Of a DNA stretch of 64,000 bases, positions 33,811 to 43,236 are shown in pieces (position 1 is the first letter of the stretch; the number at the start of each line of letters is the position of its first letter). The stretch spans positions 1,550,001 through 1,614,000 of the forward strand of contig CAWDJJ010000001.1 in NCBI GenBank assembly GCA_963802635.1. The letters run 5' to 3'. The translations under genes and the position numbers were made by a program. The DNA is from CAVTLG01 sp963802635. Lineage in GTDB: Bacteria; Chloroflexota; Ktedonobacteria; Ktedonobacterales; Ktedonobacteraceae. The notes under the pieces are model-generated. The model saw nothing but the letters and a program-made list of their open reading frames with translations, searched no databases and was not told the DNA's origin.

Positions 33811-33870
33811 AGATAGTGTTTGGAACGCGCACACGTTTCGTCAGGAGTGAGCTGAAACCAAACACTATCT
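33811..33870 (-). repeat. 60 bp hairpin repeat, left copy
   Basis: Arms AGATAGTGTTTGG and CCAAACACTATCT (13 bases, perfect) flank a 34-base loop. It is the reverse complement of a near-identical element at 34409-34469 and begins exactly at the stop codon of the YeaQ-type gene, so it could serve as a bidirectional terminator. Confidence 0.8.
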
Positions 33871-34208
33871 TAGAAGAAGCGGCGGCGCGGGCGACGCACA
33901 TAACTGCCACGCCGAAAGTAGCGCTCATAGCCACGGCGGTAGACACGATGATACGCAAAGCCACTCCACAACGCCACAAACAGGGCTGCGACAATAATCG
34001 AAGTGAACAATGGTATACCCGCGATATAGGCATCTCCGGCAATATGGATACCGAGCAACCCAACGATCAGGAAGATACCAATAAAGCCAACGATAATCGC
34101 GCCAATGATGCCATCGGGGGTTCTTCTGTGTGCTATCGCCTCACCCAGGAAGCCACCAATTAAGGCAATAATCAGCCAGACCAGTAAATTTTCAAGCGTA
34201 AGATGCAT
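33870..34208 (-). CDS. GlsB/YeaQ/YmgE-type small membrane stress protein
   Basis: 112 residues after an AAGGAGG site. Three hydrophobic helices: NLLVWLIIALIGGFLGEAIA, GIIGAIIVGFIGIFLIVGLLG and ITSIIVAALFVALWSGF-like segment. The GG-FLGE and G-IG-I-VG-IG pattern is that of the transglycosylase-associated YeaQ/YmgE family. The C terminus is unusually long and basic (RRGYERYFRRGSYVRRPRRRF), possibly binding nucleic acid or lipid head groups. Flanked on both sides by inverted copies of one 60 bp hairpin repeat. Confidence 0.8.
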   Translation of the reverse strand: MHLTLENLLVWLIIALIGGFLGEAIAHRRTPDGIIGAIIVGFIGIFLIVGLLGIHIAGDAYIAGIPLFTSIIVAALFVALWSGFAYHRVYRRGYERYFRRGSYVRRPRRRFF

Positions 34209-34408
34209 ATATCTAACCTCCTTGTTTGATGAGAGTATCGTACAATTGCGCTTTCTTTCTTAGCACGTACAAGCCGAGCCTTGCGCTTCAAAAAGACCCC
34301 TCGACGCTCTATGCCTGTTCGTGTTAAAATAGGCCCCGACAGCTATTCATCGCATTCACACGCAAGCTTATGCCGGAGGCATATTTGTTTGATAGAAGCA
34401 TTTGTTTG

Positions 34409-34469
34409 AGATAGTGTTTGGGTATCAGCTCAACACTGGCGAAAAGTGGGCGCGTTCCAAACACACTCT
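34409..34469 (+). repeat. 60 bp hairpin repeat, right copy
   Basis: AGATAGTGTTTGG ... CCAAACACACTCT, with a loop almost identical to the reverse complement of the left copy. The right arm has decayed in its last bases. It ends 23 bases before the yebC start and would form in the yebC leader. Confidence 0.8.
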
Positions 34470-34492
34470 GGAAAAACTAGGGAGCAGAAGCA

Positions 34493-35254
34493 ATGTCAGG
34501 TCATTCAAAGTGGGCGCAGATTCGTCGCTCAAAAGGCGTCAATGATGCGCGTCGAGGTCAATTGTTTACGCGCTTGGGTCGCGAAATTGTGGTTGCCGTA
34601 CGTGAGGGGAGCAGCGGAGATCCCAATGCAAACTTCCGCTTGCGCATGGCAGTACAACGCGCACGCGATGCCAATATGCCGATGGACAATATTGAGCGCA
34701 CGATCAAACGTGCCGTTGGTGGTGCGGAAGGCGCAAACCTGGAAGAGATTACCTACGAGGGCTATGGTCCAGGTGGTACGGCAATTATGGTGCAAACGCT
34801 GACAGAGAACCGCAACCGTACAGTGGCAGAAGTGCGCAATGCCTTCAATCGCAATGCCGGGAATATGGGCGAAAATGGCTGCGTCGATTGGTTGTTTGAG
34901 GCGAAGGGCGTGATTGAGGTCGAACTAAATGGACACGATCCAGATGAGCTGTCACTGGAAGCTGTTGACCTGGGTGCCGATGACGCCGATCCGGCGCATC
35001 CTGATGATGAAGCGTTGACCATTTATACCGATCCCTCAGAGCTAGAAACGGTACGCCAGGGTCTGGAGGCGAAAAAGTATAACGTGCTGAAATCTGAAAG
35101 CACGATGCTGCCAAAAACGAAAACTGAGTTAAGTGACGAAAAGGTGGCACACCAGCTCATTCGCTTGATTGAAAGGCTCGAAGATCTGGACGATGTGCAG
35201 AATGTGTACACCAATGCCGACTTCTCCGAGGAGTTTGTGGCCTCTTACCAATAG
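34493..35254 (+). CDS. yebC: YebC/PmpR-family DNA-binding regulatory protein
   Basis: 253 residues, the family length. N terminus SGHSKWAQIRRSKGVNDARRG is diagnostic. Other motifs: VREGSSGDPNANFRLRMAVQRARDANMPMDNIERTIKRA, YEGYGPGGTAIMV, TENRNRTVAEVRNAFN-GNMGENGCVDWLFE and C-terminal LIERLEDLDDVQNVYTN. YebC proteins are involved in translation of proline stretches or transcription control. Placed directly upstream of ruvC-ruvA, as in many genomes. AGGGAG precedes the start. Confidence 0.95.
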   Translation: MSGHSKWAQIRRSKGVNDARRGQLFTRLGREIVVAVREGSSGDPNANFRLRMAVQRARDANMPMDNIERTIKRAVGGAEGANLEEITYEGYGPGGTAIMVQTLTENRNRTVAEVRNAFNRNAGNMGENGCVDWLFEAKGVIEVELNGHDPDELSLEAVDLGADDADPAHPDDEALTIYTDPSELETVRQGLEAKKYNVLKSESTMLPKTKTELSDEKVAHQLIRLIERLEDLDDVQNVYTNADFSEEFVASYQ

Positions 35255-35423
35255 TAGAATATCCTCACGATGGATGATTGGATGAACGTAGTCGCCAGTA
35301 TCCTGGCCGGGCGAAGTAGCTATGCAGAAACCGCAACCGGCCATTCAGTGGCGTGAGTGAGCACTAGCAAGATTTACCTTAATAGCAATGCCATTGATAC
35401 AGCAGTCAAAGGAGGAAAAGGCG

Positions 35424-35963
35424 ATGCATAAGGCCCTTGATCTCTCCGCATCGCCCACTGTTCGCGTGGCATTGGGCATCGATCCCGGCACAGCGATAGT
35501 CGGCTACGCGGTGATCATGGCGCGCGGCAGTGAACTGAGCATGCTGGTGTGCGATGTGATCACGACTCCGGCGAAATGGCCGCTCGCACAGCGTCTGCAA
35601 CAGATCTACCAGGATCTCAGCACAATCATTGAGACGTATAAGCCGCACGAGGCCGCGATGGAAGAGCTGTTCTTCGCAAAAAATGCGCGCACGGCCATGA
35701 CCGTCGGGCAGGCGCGTGGCGTGGCGATGCTGGCCTTAGCCAATGGGGGTCTGTCCGTCGCAGAATACACGCCCAAGCAGGTCAAACAAGCTGTGACTGG
35801 CTACGGCGGTGCAGCAAAAGATCAAGTCGGAGAAATGGTACGCATACTGCTCAAGCTTTCAACCATTCCTCGACCAGATGACGCCGCCGATGCTGCCGCC
35901 ATCGCCATTTGTCATCTCAATACAGCTTCCTATGCACAGGCCATTCTGGAATACGAGAGATAG
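35424..35963 (+). CDS. ruvC: Holliday junction resolvase RuvC
   Basis: 179 residues from ATG 35424 with AAGGAGGAAAAG upstream; a further in-frame ATG at 35388 lacks a ribosome site. Metal-binding residues: Asp in ALGIDPGTAIVGY, Glu in AAMEELFFAKN, and the Asp pair in PRPDDAADAAAIA near the end. It cuts Holliday junctions bound by RuvAB during recombination repair. Confidence 0.94.
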   Translation: MHKALDLSASPTVRVALGIDPGTAIVGYAVIMARGSELSMLVCDVITTPAKWPLAQRLQQIYQDLSTIIETYKPHEAAMEELFFAKNARTAMTVGQARGVAMLALANGGLSVAEYTPKQVKQAVTGYGGAAKDQVGEMVRILLKLSTIPRPDDAADAAAIAICHLNTASYAQAILEYER

Positions 35964-36086
35964 TTGGAAGATGTAGGGAACATGATCTGCACGTTCCACT
36001 TTTCCTATGCCTGGGGTACGTAGTTACTGACCTTTAGCAACAGGCGTTATTGCATATAGCGACTAGAAGAGGTACGTTTTGGGGCG

Positions 36087-36680
36087 ATGATTACAAGTAT
36101 TCATGGAACATTGGACGCCTGTCTCTCAGACAGTGCCATCATACGCGTTGGAGGGTTTGGGGTACGTGTCTTCGCTCCATCGTCAACGCTGCAACGCCTG
36201 ACGGAAAAAGGGATGCAGGTCGACCTCTCGACGCATTTCCATATGCGCGAAGATGGGATTGCCCTCTATGGCTTTACGGCGGAGGCGGATCGTGATGCTT
36301 TTGAACAGCTCATCGCGGTGAGCGGCGTGGGACCCAAAGTGGCGCTGGCTTTACTCTCGGTTATGGATGCCGTCACGTTCTATAAAGCTGTGGCCGATGA
36401 GGATCAGCAGCGGTTAGGTCTGGCGAAAGGCGTCGGCAAGAAACTGGCAGCTCATATTATTGTCGAGCTGAAAGGCAAATTGCCCTCGCTGGCAAATCTG
36501 GATGGCGTTGCGTCTGGTCCTTCATCTGGCGGCATACAGGCTGAAGTGCTGGAGGCGCTGATGGGATTGGGTTTCTCAACGGCTACGGCCCAGGCTGCTA
36601 TCGCGAAAATCCCGCAGGATCAGGCGTTGACGCTCAAACAACAAGTCACCTTCGCCTTACGTACTTTTTCGCGCCAGTAA
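36087..36680 (+). CDS. ruvA: Holliday junction branch-migration protein RuvA
   Basis: 197 residues. N-terminal OB fold (ITSIHGTL, FGVRVFAPS, LYGFTAEADRDAFEQLI), two helix-hairpin-helix motifs (VSGVGPKVALALL and AKGVGKKLAAHIIVELKG) and the C-terminal helical domain (EALMGLGFSTATAQAAI) that contacts RuvB. GGGGCG lies right before the ATG. ruvB is not in the window. Confidence 0.95.
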   Translation: MITSIHGTLDACLSDSAIIRVGGFGVRVFAPSSTLQRLTEKGMQVDLSTHFHMREDGIALYGFTAEADRDAFEQLIAVSGVGPKVALALLSVMDAVTFYKAVADEDQQRLGLAKGVGKKLAAHIIVELKGKLPSLANLDGVASGPSSGGIQAEVLEALMGLGFSTATAQAAIAKIPQDQALTLKQQVTFALRTFSRQ

Positions 36681-36713
36681 CGTCATCATCGTTTATTTTT
36701 ATTTGAGGCAGTC

Positions 36714-39035
36714 ATGGTCATAGAAGAGCGACTACCGCCCGCGTGCGCCTTTGCCATGTCCGTGTTAGCAGAACACAAACAGGACCCCGATGCAGTGCCA
36801 GAAGAGGCAGTGGAGGCTGCCCAGCAACATATCGCGACGTGCACACGCTGCGTGAGTGCTACGGCAAGCAAGCAGACGGGCACAATGACACCACGCAAGA
36901 AGAAGAAAGTACGCCGCGTGGCAATCTCCAGCAATGGAAGCCAGGCACCCCTGCAAACGCAGCCAACAGATGCTGCTGAAGCGACAAGCGCCACAGAGCC
37001 AGTACACGAAAATGCCAGGCTACAGCCCGCAGAGGGACTACCTGCCAGGCAAATTGCGCCTTTGCCAACGAACGAACCTGCGGAGGTCACGATTGTGGCG
37101 CATGGTGCGCCTCCGGTTGAGGGCATGATAGACTGCCAGCAGTGTCGGCAAGTCTTGCAGGAATATGCAGAGGCACTCGATAGAGGTCTCAACGTCGCGC
37201 TACTCTATCCAGAAGTGCAAGACCATCTCCTCACCTGTGAAGTAGGCTGCCTGGTGCTACTGGATTTTTTCAGGCAGGAGGCGAAAGCCACGCGCAAGTA
37301 TCGTCGTCGTCCCATACGCGATCCGTTCAGTGTGATTGGCTGGGAGATGAGCGGCTTCTTCCGGGGAGGACAGATCTCGATGTCTCCCAGAGTGCTGGCT
37401 TACGGTACGCTGATCTTGCTCATCCTGATAGCGACACTGGGCGCATTTGCGGGTTATCGCGTGGATGAGAGTGTCTTTCATGCATCACAGGTCACGAAAA
37501 CCTTTCCAACGCCCGATGGCATCGGTTTAAGTGATGGTCTCAAAATTTTCGATGCCTGTAATGCGACGAGCTATCAAGATAAACGCGCGGCGGCACAGGC
37601 CATACAGGGTAACAATCTCACCACGGCCAATCACTTGCTGGCATCTGCCGTCAGCGTAGCGCAGTCCGATACGTCAGGCTGCAATGGTGCCGAAGCTGCC
37701 ATCTATCAGGAAAATCTGCAGGTGCGCCAGTCGGGACGCGCATTCGGCGTGCTCGTCGTCAGCTTTGACAGCGGACCCGGCAGCGCCAATCCACAGGGTG
37801 GTACCAACCGGCATATCCTCTATGCCGCGTATACGCAAGAACTCATCGGGGCCTTTATTGCTCAGCAACAGTATAATCAAACGCAAATGAATACGCCAGG
37901 TGCGCCCTTGCTCTATCTGGTGCTCGCCAACACCACGGGCGTCGAGTCGGGAGCCTTGCAGATCGCTAATACAGTGGCATCCTTAGCTACAACAAGCAAT
38001 TACCAGTCCTTTGGTTTGCTGGCGCAAGGCGCACATGCTTTGCTGGGAGTGCTGGGGCTTGGACCAAGTAGCCTGTTAGAGGTCGCTCTACCTACGCTGT
38101 GCCATGCTGGCGTGCCGATCATCGCGCCAACTGCAACCGGACGCTTTATCATCGACTTGATCGATCAGACCTCGTTCTACAAACATTGCGCCTCCGGTTT
38201 CAGTTTTGTCCGCTTCTCACCCGATGATCTGGAGCAGAGTACGCTGGGTGCAGTGTATGCCTATACGCAGTTGAAAGCGCATAAAGTGGCGGTCTTCTAT
38301 GATCCAAGCAACCCGTCGTCAAGTGGCTCTGCGCAAGGTTTCATCAGTACATTTGCACATTTTAATAACGCGAACATTGTGGCGTACGAGACAGCGGTTG
38401 CTAGCGGCTTGCTGGATGCTAATGGACGTCCACAAGCTTCACCGGCAGATCTGCTAGCGGGCTTGAATGATGCTTTACGCGCTCACCCGGATGTGATCTT
38501 TGCGCCTCTGCTGACCAATGATGTGACAACTATCGTTCAGGCTATCGCACGGTTGCCACAAAAACAGCAACCGACGTTGATCATCGGTGGCGAATTTGTC
38601 CAGCCAACGGTCTTGCAGGGATTGGTGCAGTGGACGCGGCAGAATGAGCTGGCCTTGCCGAAAATCTATGCTGTTGTGTCAGCAGCAGCGCGCCCAGCGA
38701 CTTCTGGTAGCTGGCAGAAGCAGTTTTACGCAAGCTTCTGTAGCTCGTTCGACACGCCTGGTAGCTATTGTAGTGGTGCAGGCGCACTGGATCAAGGGGC
38801 ATTGTTGTTTGGCGATGGCGTTGAGCTGGTGGCGAAAGCAGTTGGCTCCATTACAAGTGCTCAGGCCCTGCCAACACGCGCGCAACTGGTGGAACGCGTG
38901 AGTATGGAGCAGTTCGCGGGGGTGAGTTGTCCCATCAAGCTCCACCTGAACGGCAATATGCTGGTAACAAGCCTGGTGGCAGATCCAGTTGTGCTGAGTA
39001 TTCAAGGCGATGGGAGTATCCAGATCGTCGATTAA
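36714..39035 (+). CDS. membrane-anchored type I periplasmic-binding (receptor-like) protein
   Basis: 773 residues. Cytoplasmic N-terminal part (1-220) with two H-x3-C-type motifs (QQHIATCTRC and QDHLLTCEVGC) like the zinc-binding heads of anti-sigma factors, and a basic stretch (PRKKKKVRRV). One transmembrane helix at ~226-245 (VLAYGTLILLILIATLGAFAGY). The outer ~500 residues fold as a type I periplasmic-binding protein (Leu/Ile/Val-type: GVLVVSFDSGPGS, VALPTLCHAGVPIIAPTAT, KVAVFYDPSNPSS, LIIGGEF). A binding domain facing outward and a zinc-finger-like domain facing inward suggest a signalling receptor rather than transport. A second protein with an outer domain of this kind is at 54837-56705. 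Confidence 0.75.
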   Translation: MVIEERLPPACAFAMSVLAEHKQDPDAVPEEAVEAAQQHIATCTRCVSATASKQTGTMTPRKKKKVRRVAISSNGSQAPLQTQPTDAAEATSATEPVHENARLQPAEGLPARQIAPLPTNEPAEVTIVAHGAPPVEGMIDCQQCRQVLQEYAEALDRGLNVALLYPEVQDHLLTCEVGCLVLLDFFRQEAKATRKYRRRPIRDPFSVIGWEMSGFFRGGQISMSPRVLAYGTLILLILIATLGAFAGYRVDESVFHASQVTKTFPTPDGIGLSDGLKIFDACNATSYQDKRAAAQAIQGNNLTTANHLLASAVSVAQSDTSGCNGAEAAIYQENLQVRQSGRAFGVLVVSFDSGPGSANPQGGTNRHILYAAYTQELIGAFIAQQQYNQTQMNTPGAPLLYLVLANTTGVESGALQIANTVASLATTSNYQSFGLLAQGAHALLGVLGLGPSSLLEVALPTLCHAGVPIIAPTATGRFIIDLIDQTSFYKHCASGFSFVRFSPDDLEQSTLGAVYAYTQLKAHKVAVFYDPSNPSSSGSAQGFISTFAHFNNANIVAYETAVASGLLDANGRPQASPADLLAGLNDALRAHPDVIFAPLLTNDVTTIVQAIARLPQKQQPTLIIGGEFVQPTVLQGLVQWTRQNELALPKIYAVVSAAARPATSGSWQKQFYASFCSSFDTPGSYCSGAGALDQGALLFGDGVELVAKAVGSITSAQALPTRAQLVERVSMEQFAGVSCPIKLHLNGNMLVTSLVADPVVLSIQGDGSIQIVD

Positions 39036-39097
39036 GCGCTTTGAGCATTGCAGGCGTCATGATCTCTGTGGCGCGAGAGGTAGTTAATACCCATAGA

Positions 39098-39210
39098 CAT
39101 TCAGAAACGCGGCTGCCGCCTCCGCTTGATAGACCGCCAGAAACGCCGCTAGCGCGTCTAGCCTTCGGCTCATCTGGCGGAGCGGAGATCGCCTTCGGCT
39201 CATCTGAATG
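39098..39210. repeat. 113 bp nested palindromic repeat, copy B
   Basis: Outer arms CATTCAGAAACGC ... GGCTCATCTGAATG, with a second copy of the same unit nested inside between CCAGAAACGCCGCTAGC and GCTCATCTGG. Its right end and flank recur at 379-401. The surrounding 39036-39475 contains no gene; a short repeat (39430-39460) resembles 7398-7427. Confidence 0.8.
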
Positions 39211-39475
39211 CAAGGCAATATAAGAAAGGCAACGGCTTGTTCCTCGTTGAACTTGACAGGAAATCAAATGCCAAGGACGGGAGAAACAAGCCTTGCCTGG
39301 TCAGCATACCAAAGAACATACAGAAGAGATAGCCCCTTGATGAAGGAATTCTGGTCCCATTGGATTTGCCGAAATTTTACGTATTGACCCAAGAATAGCA
39401 CCCAGATAGAAGTCTGAGCTGTCCAGTTTCCAAAATCTCGGTACCTTGAAAACGGGTCAAGAACGGAGGGCCTAA

Positions 39476-39754
39476 CTAGGCCGTATGTGACAAGTGGTCC
39501 GAAGAGGCCCTCTGCAGCGCTTGTTCACGCTGTGAGAGTTGCTCCCTCAAGGAACGACTGACGAGAAACTGAATCACGTGTTCCAGCGGTTCCTGAATAC
39601 CAAACTCTTGTTGGAGACTCTGGACCAGTTGCGCAACATCATTCAGCGTCGCATCGTTGCGCAACAACGTTTGTACTTGTTGTAAGACCCCGATACGTCG
39701 ACAGAGGATATTCTCGTATCTGGGAGCCACTGAATAATTCTGCTCTTGATACAT
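39476..39754 (-). CDS. small helical hypothetical protein
   Basis: 92 residues from ATG 39754. Predicted all-alpha with Gln/Leu-rich helices (RIGVLQQVQTLLRND, VAQLVQSLQQEFG, LVSRSLREQLSQREQALQR). A purine-rich stretch (GGAGAAAGGG) lies somewhat far upstream of the start. It is monocistronic and divergent from the PucR-like regulator. No recognisable family. Coding potential is only moderately supported. Confidence 0.5.
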   Translation of the reverse strand: MYQEQNYSVAPRYENILCRRIGVLQQVQTLLRNDATLNDVAQLVQSLQQEFGIQEPLEHVIQFLVSRSLREQLSQREQALQRASSDHLSHTA

Positions 39755-39889
39755 CTTCTTTTTTACCCTTTCTCCATCTCTTCCTTGAATTGATCCCTGT
39801 CAGCCAGCGTTGGGCAAGGCGTGATTAATTGACAATCTGTTCTCAAAAGACCCGGGATCAGATGGTTTCATATTCTCATCCTACAGATA

Positions 39890-39918
39890 TTGTAATGGGA
39901 TAAGGGAGAGAGTATAAT
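39890..39918 (+). promoter_or_regulatory. promoter TTGTAA-N17-TATAAT for the PucR-like gene
   Basis: TTGTAA (39890-39895) and TATAAT (39913-39918) are 17 bases apart. The predicted start is about 70 bases before the gene. Confidence 0.7.
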
Positions 39919-39992
39919 AGTGCCACGAACAAATAAGAGCCAAATTAACGGGGGAATTTTGTTCTCCACAACAGCGCAAAGGCTGCATAATT

Positions 39993-42103
39993 ATGGAAAA
40001 GCAGAAATATATTCCTGAGGGGAATGTTCTCCATTCTCTGCAAATTGCTGCATTATATCCACAACGACGGAGCGAGCTGATCGGGCGCGCGTTGCAAGAA
40101 CTTCTCACTTGTCTTCCTGCGGTAGGAACTGCCTTGATCTGGCCCTGCCAGGACAGAAACGTTCCCTGGAAAATCTACTATGCTGGAGTCCATCACGAGA
40201 CGATGCGGCCCTGGCTTAAAGCTCGCCTTCATAACTCGTTGGATGCTACTCTCGGCGTTCTCCAACAGGATTTGAGCAAACTCTCGGATATGCCTTTCCC
40301 TCATCTTATTTGCCTGCAACCGGCCTCCAACTTTCCTGCCGGTGCATGGATCATCTGGACTCCCAGTGCGTCTCTTCCAGATTTTGTCAGTAACGATCAG
40401 GCAGAGATTCGCCTGACGTTGGAAGCCCTGATTGAAGTGGAAAGCGTCGAGGAACACTTTTTTTCCAGCGTTTCCCCGCTGTCTGATCAGGCGTTGATCG
40501 AGGCGTTGGCACAAGGCGACAGCCATGCGTTGTTAGCATTCCTCAGCCTGACGCGCCTCGTTGGAAAAGCTGAGATGACTGCCTGGGGACGAGTCTATCA
40601 AGATGTCATTGAGACCAGCGATCATGTTGGAGCGAAAAGGGGCGGGTTTGGGTTTGTGCTTGCGCAAGGGCATGGGATAGCGGGCCACATGGTTGCTCAT
40701 AGTATCCCTCGCCTGATCATCAAGGATTATCTCAACTCCCGCTATCGCGATCCCAGTATCTCCGAGGTTGTAGATAGTGAACTGGTCCGTTCGGTGGTTG
40801 CCCTGCCTGTTCGCTCCCGAAGGGAACACGAGCAGAGCGAGCAGGTCGCAGGAGTCCTCTATGCCGTGCGCAGAACGGTCACACCTTTTACGTTGGCTGA
40901 ACGCCTGCTTATACAACGCTCGACCACTTCGCTGGAGCCATTGCGCCCGCTTGCTCGTCCTTTCTCCATCCTCTCGCCTGGTTTACCACCGGTTTCCGAC
41001 CGGAGAGCGGCCTGGTATGCACTCATCTCGCGTACTCAACGCCTTGAGAATCTTGAGTTATGGATCAGTCAGTTCATTAAAGGGACCATGATCGTGACCG
41101 ATAGCGAGGGGCATCCCTATCTTTCTGCACGCAGCGAACAGCTTGAACGCCTGCGAGTCGCTTTCGAGCAGTCCATGGACGGCGTGCAGGTTATTTCGCT
41201 AAATGCTTCTGATGTGCCTTTACCAGCTCAGGTCTATCTTCGCAGCACCATTGCCCTGCCACCTCCTGCGTGGCCTGATTTCTTTGTCGATCTGGTCATG
41301 GGCTGTAATCTGGTCATCGGACAAATGGAACAGGCGCACGATGACCTGGCTCGCCAACGTGAGCAATGGCTCCAGGCGCTGTTGCAGGAGCAATCGCTCT
41401 CGCAGATCTGTCAAGACGGCTACCGCCTGGGCTTGCCGATAGAGAATGGTCAGCTCTGGGTGATCGCCTGGCCCTCCGAAAAGCTGCTCCCCAGACCAGC
41501 GGCACGCCAGCGAATGTTGGCAGAAACCATCGTGCTGGATCACGTGAAATGTCCGCTTCTCTTTTGGGAGATGATATCGGAATCATTTTACTGGATGCCT
41601 ACGCGGAGGAGCATCCATCCAGGCTCCGAGATGCCCTGCTTACCCAATTCGCGCCTCATCCGCTCTGGATGGTGTACGGGGCGCGTTATCATTCGCTTCA
41701 CGACCTGAAAATGGTGCTGAGGCAGAGCATCTCCCTGGCCCAGAACGCTCGGCGAAAAGCCAAGGGCAACTACCTGCTCAACATACAGGCTCCCGGGTTA
41801 GAAAGCCTGTTAGCCAATCCCAGACTTGATGAAGACCTGCGTGCCTTTGCGACCAGATTGCTCGCGCCACTGTTGGAATACGATAGCAGTAAAGGAAGCG
41901 ACCTCACCCCCACCTTCGTGCTGGCCCAGACGCTCGGTTCGGCACAAGCCGTCGCCGAGAAACTCGACGTTCATGTTAACACCATTCGTTACCGCCTCCA
42001 TAAAGCGGAGGATCTCCTGGGAGCAGAGCAAGCTTCTCCCCAGGAGCGCATCGCCTGGGGATTGGCCTCCAGTATCTGGATGAGTTTTCACCCACTCGAG
42101 TAG
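39993..42103 (+). pseudogene. PucR-type transcriptional regulator, frameshifted in a T-run
   Basis: Frame one (39993-~41565) contains a GAF-like middle domain (LVRSVVALPVRSRREHEQSEQVAGVLYAV). After 41565 the protein goes on in another frame: GDDIGIILLDAYAEEH, then the C-terminal PucR helix-turn-helix (LAQTLGSAQAVAEKLDVHVNTIRYRLHKAEDLLG). Around 41562 one extra T in the run CTTTTGGG would restore one frame (about 703 residues). Loss of one base from a homopolymer is a common sequencing artefact as well as a real mutation, so the gene may be intact in the organism. PucR-type proteins regulate purine or small-molecule catabolism; the target here is not known. Confidence 0.8.
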
Positions 42104-42194
42104 ACGACGCTTTCTGACTCCTTCATCGTTCATTTTTCCTTGTTTGTATGTCCCTCATGGCGCAACTCCTCCTGGGAGGCAAGACAAGGAGCTG

Positions 42195-42231
42195 GCCGGA
42201 AGGCATCTCTAAACTGAGCGTGCCTTCTGGC
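42195..42231. terminator. bidirectional terminator-like hairpin
   Basis: GCCGGAAGGCA ... TGCCTTCTGGC forms an 11-pair stem with one G-U pair and a 15-base loop, followed by TTCCTCATTTAATT. It lies between two genes that end toward each other. Confidence 0.6.
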
Positions 42232-42249
42232 TTCCTCATTTAATTATCT

Positions 42250-43044
42250 CTACGTACGGTTGTACCAGTAGACAGGGAAACTGTTCCCATCAGCACTGAT
42301 GGCCCCAGGCTCTGCAATGTCAGTGCTACCATCCCACAGAATGAGATACTCATGGGCCGTATTCCCAATCCCGGTTTCCGACATGTTTGTGTCAACCAGG
42401 CAGTTATTGATGTTGATTGTGCCGAACTGGGCCAGCGGGGGCGGACTACCACCGGATATGCCGACACGTTCGACAATACATTCAGCAGTCGCACTGTCGG
42501 AAAGACCTCCACCCCCTACTAAAGTGAAAGTGTAAGGGTCATTGGTCGTCTCATCCGTGATCGTGAAGACATCTTGATTATCTCCGATCAAGTTTGAGGA
42601 AACGATTACTTCAATCGTATCACCAGCGTTGATCGTTCCCATAGGGAGATCGTTTGCTACCTGGGCGCTACTCCACCAGGGAGTGTTGACCTGATTGCCA
42701 GAATCATCGATGTATGAATCGACGCCAGCTTGCACCAGTACACTCGGAGTAGTGACGTCAGGGTCGCCTCCCAGACCAGCCCACACTGAGACTCTATCTC
42801 CTGCTGGTGAGCCGGTAATCGTGGGAACGATAAAATCCATCTTAGCCTGTGTATAGGTCCCACGTGACGCTACCGCTTCATTGCCAGTCCAGTTCTTAGA
42901 ATTTTTGTGGCCTAAGAGATTGTCTGCATGTATAGACGATAGGTGGCCTACAAATACGGTAACGGTTGTCGCCAGTAAGAGCATGATACTTATCCCAGCC
43001 ACAGTGAGACGGATGTGAGTTCGAAACCAGGACATGTTCAACAT
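42250..43044 (-). CDS. peptidase G1 (eqolisin-type glutamic peptidase)
   Basis: 264 residues from ATG 43044 (AAAGGAA upstream). N-terminal signal or anchor helix (LTVAGISIMLLLATTVTVFVG). The beta-sandwich signatures match the family: NWTGNEAV, a tryptophan strand VSVWAGLGG, SVLVQAGVD with the catalytic Gln and AECIVERVG with the catalytic Glu (usual form A-E-W-I-V-E). A C-terminal FGTININNC strand follows. These enzymes work at acid pH outside the cell. They are better known in fungi; bacterial members exist. Confidence 0.85.
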   Translation of the reverse strand: MLNMSWFRTHIRLTVAGISIMLLLATTVTVFVGHLSSIHADNLLGHKNSKNWTGNEAVASRGTYTQAKMDFIVPTITGSPAGDRVSVWAGLGGDPDVTTPSVLVQAGVDSYIDDSGNQVNTPWWSSAQVANDLPMGTINAGDTIEVIVSSNLIGDNQDVFTITDETTNDPYTFTLVGGGGLSDSATAECIVERVGISGGSPPPLAQFGTININNCLVDTNMSETGIGNTAHEYLILWDGSTDIAEPGAISADGNSFPVYWYNRT

Positions 43045-43236
43045 CGTTGTTCCTTTCTCTATCTCCGAGGAAGATAGCTCCAATAGAATTGGTTGCTTGT
43101 TCTAAGATAGAAGAAAGGATCGTCTCCGTCGATAGGGATTGAGGGACAAAAAGAGAGGTCCGTAGTCATTTGCTAGCTACTGTCGAGCGAAGATCACGAG
43201 GTGCATTTGGTTTCGCAAGGGACTGCCGGATACATG

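Noticed and set aside
36686..37192. 168-residue antisense frame opposite the receptor gene
   Set aside because: It is a long antisense shadow of GC-rich codons of the receptor gene and has no ribosome site.
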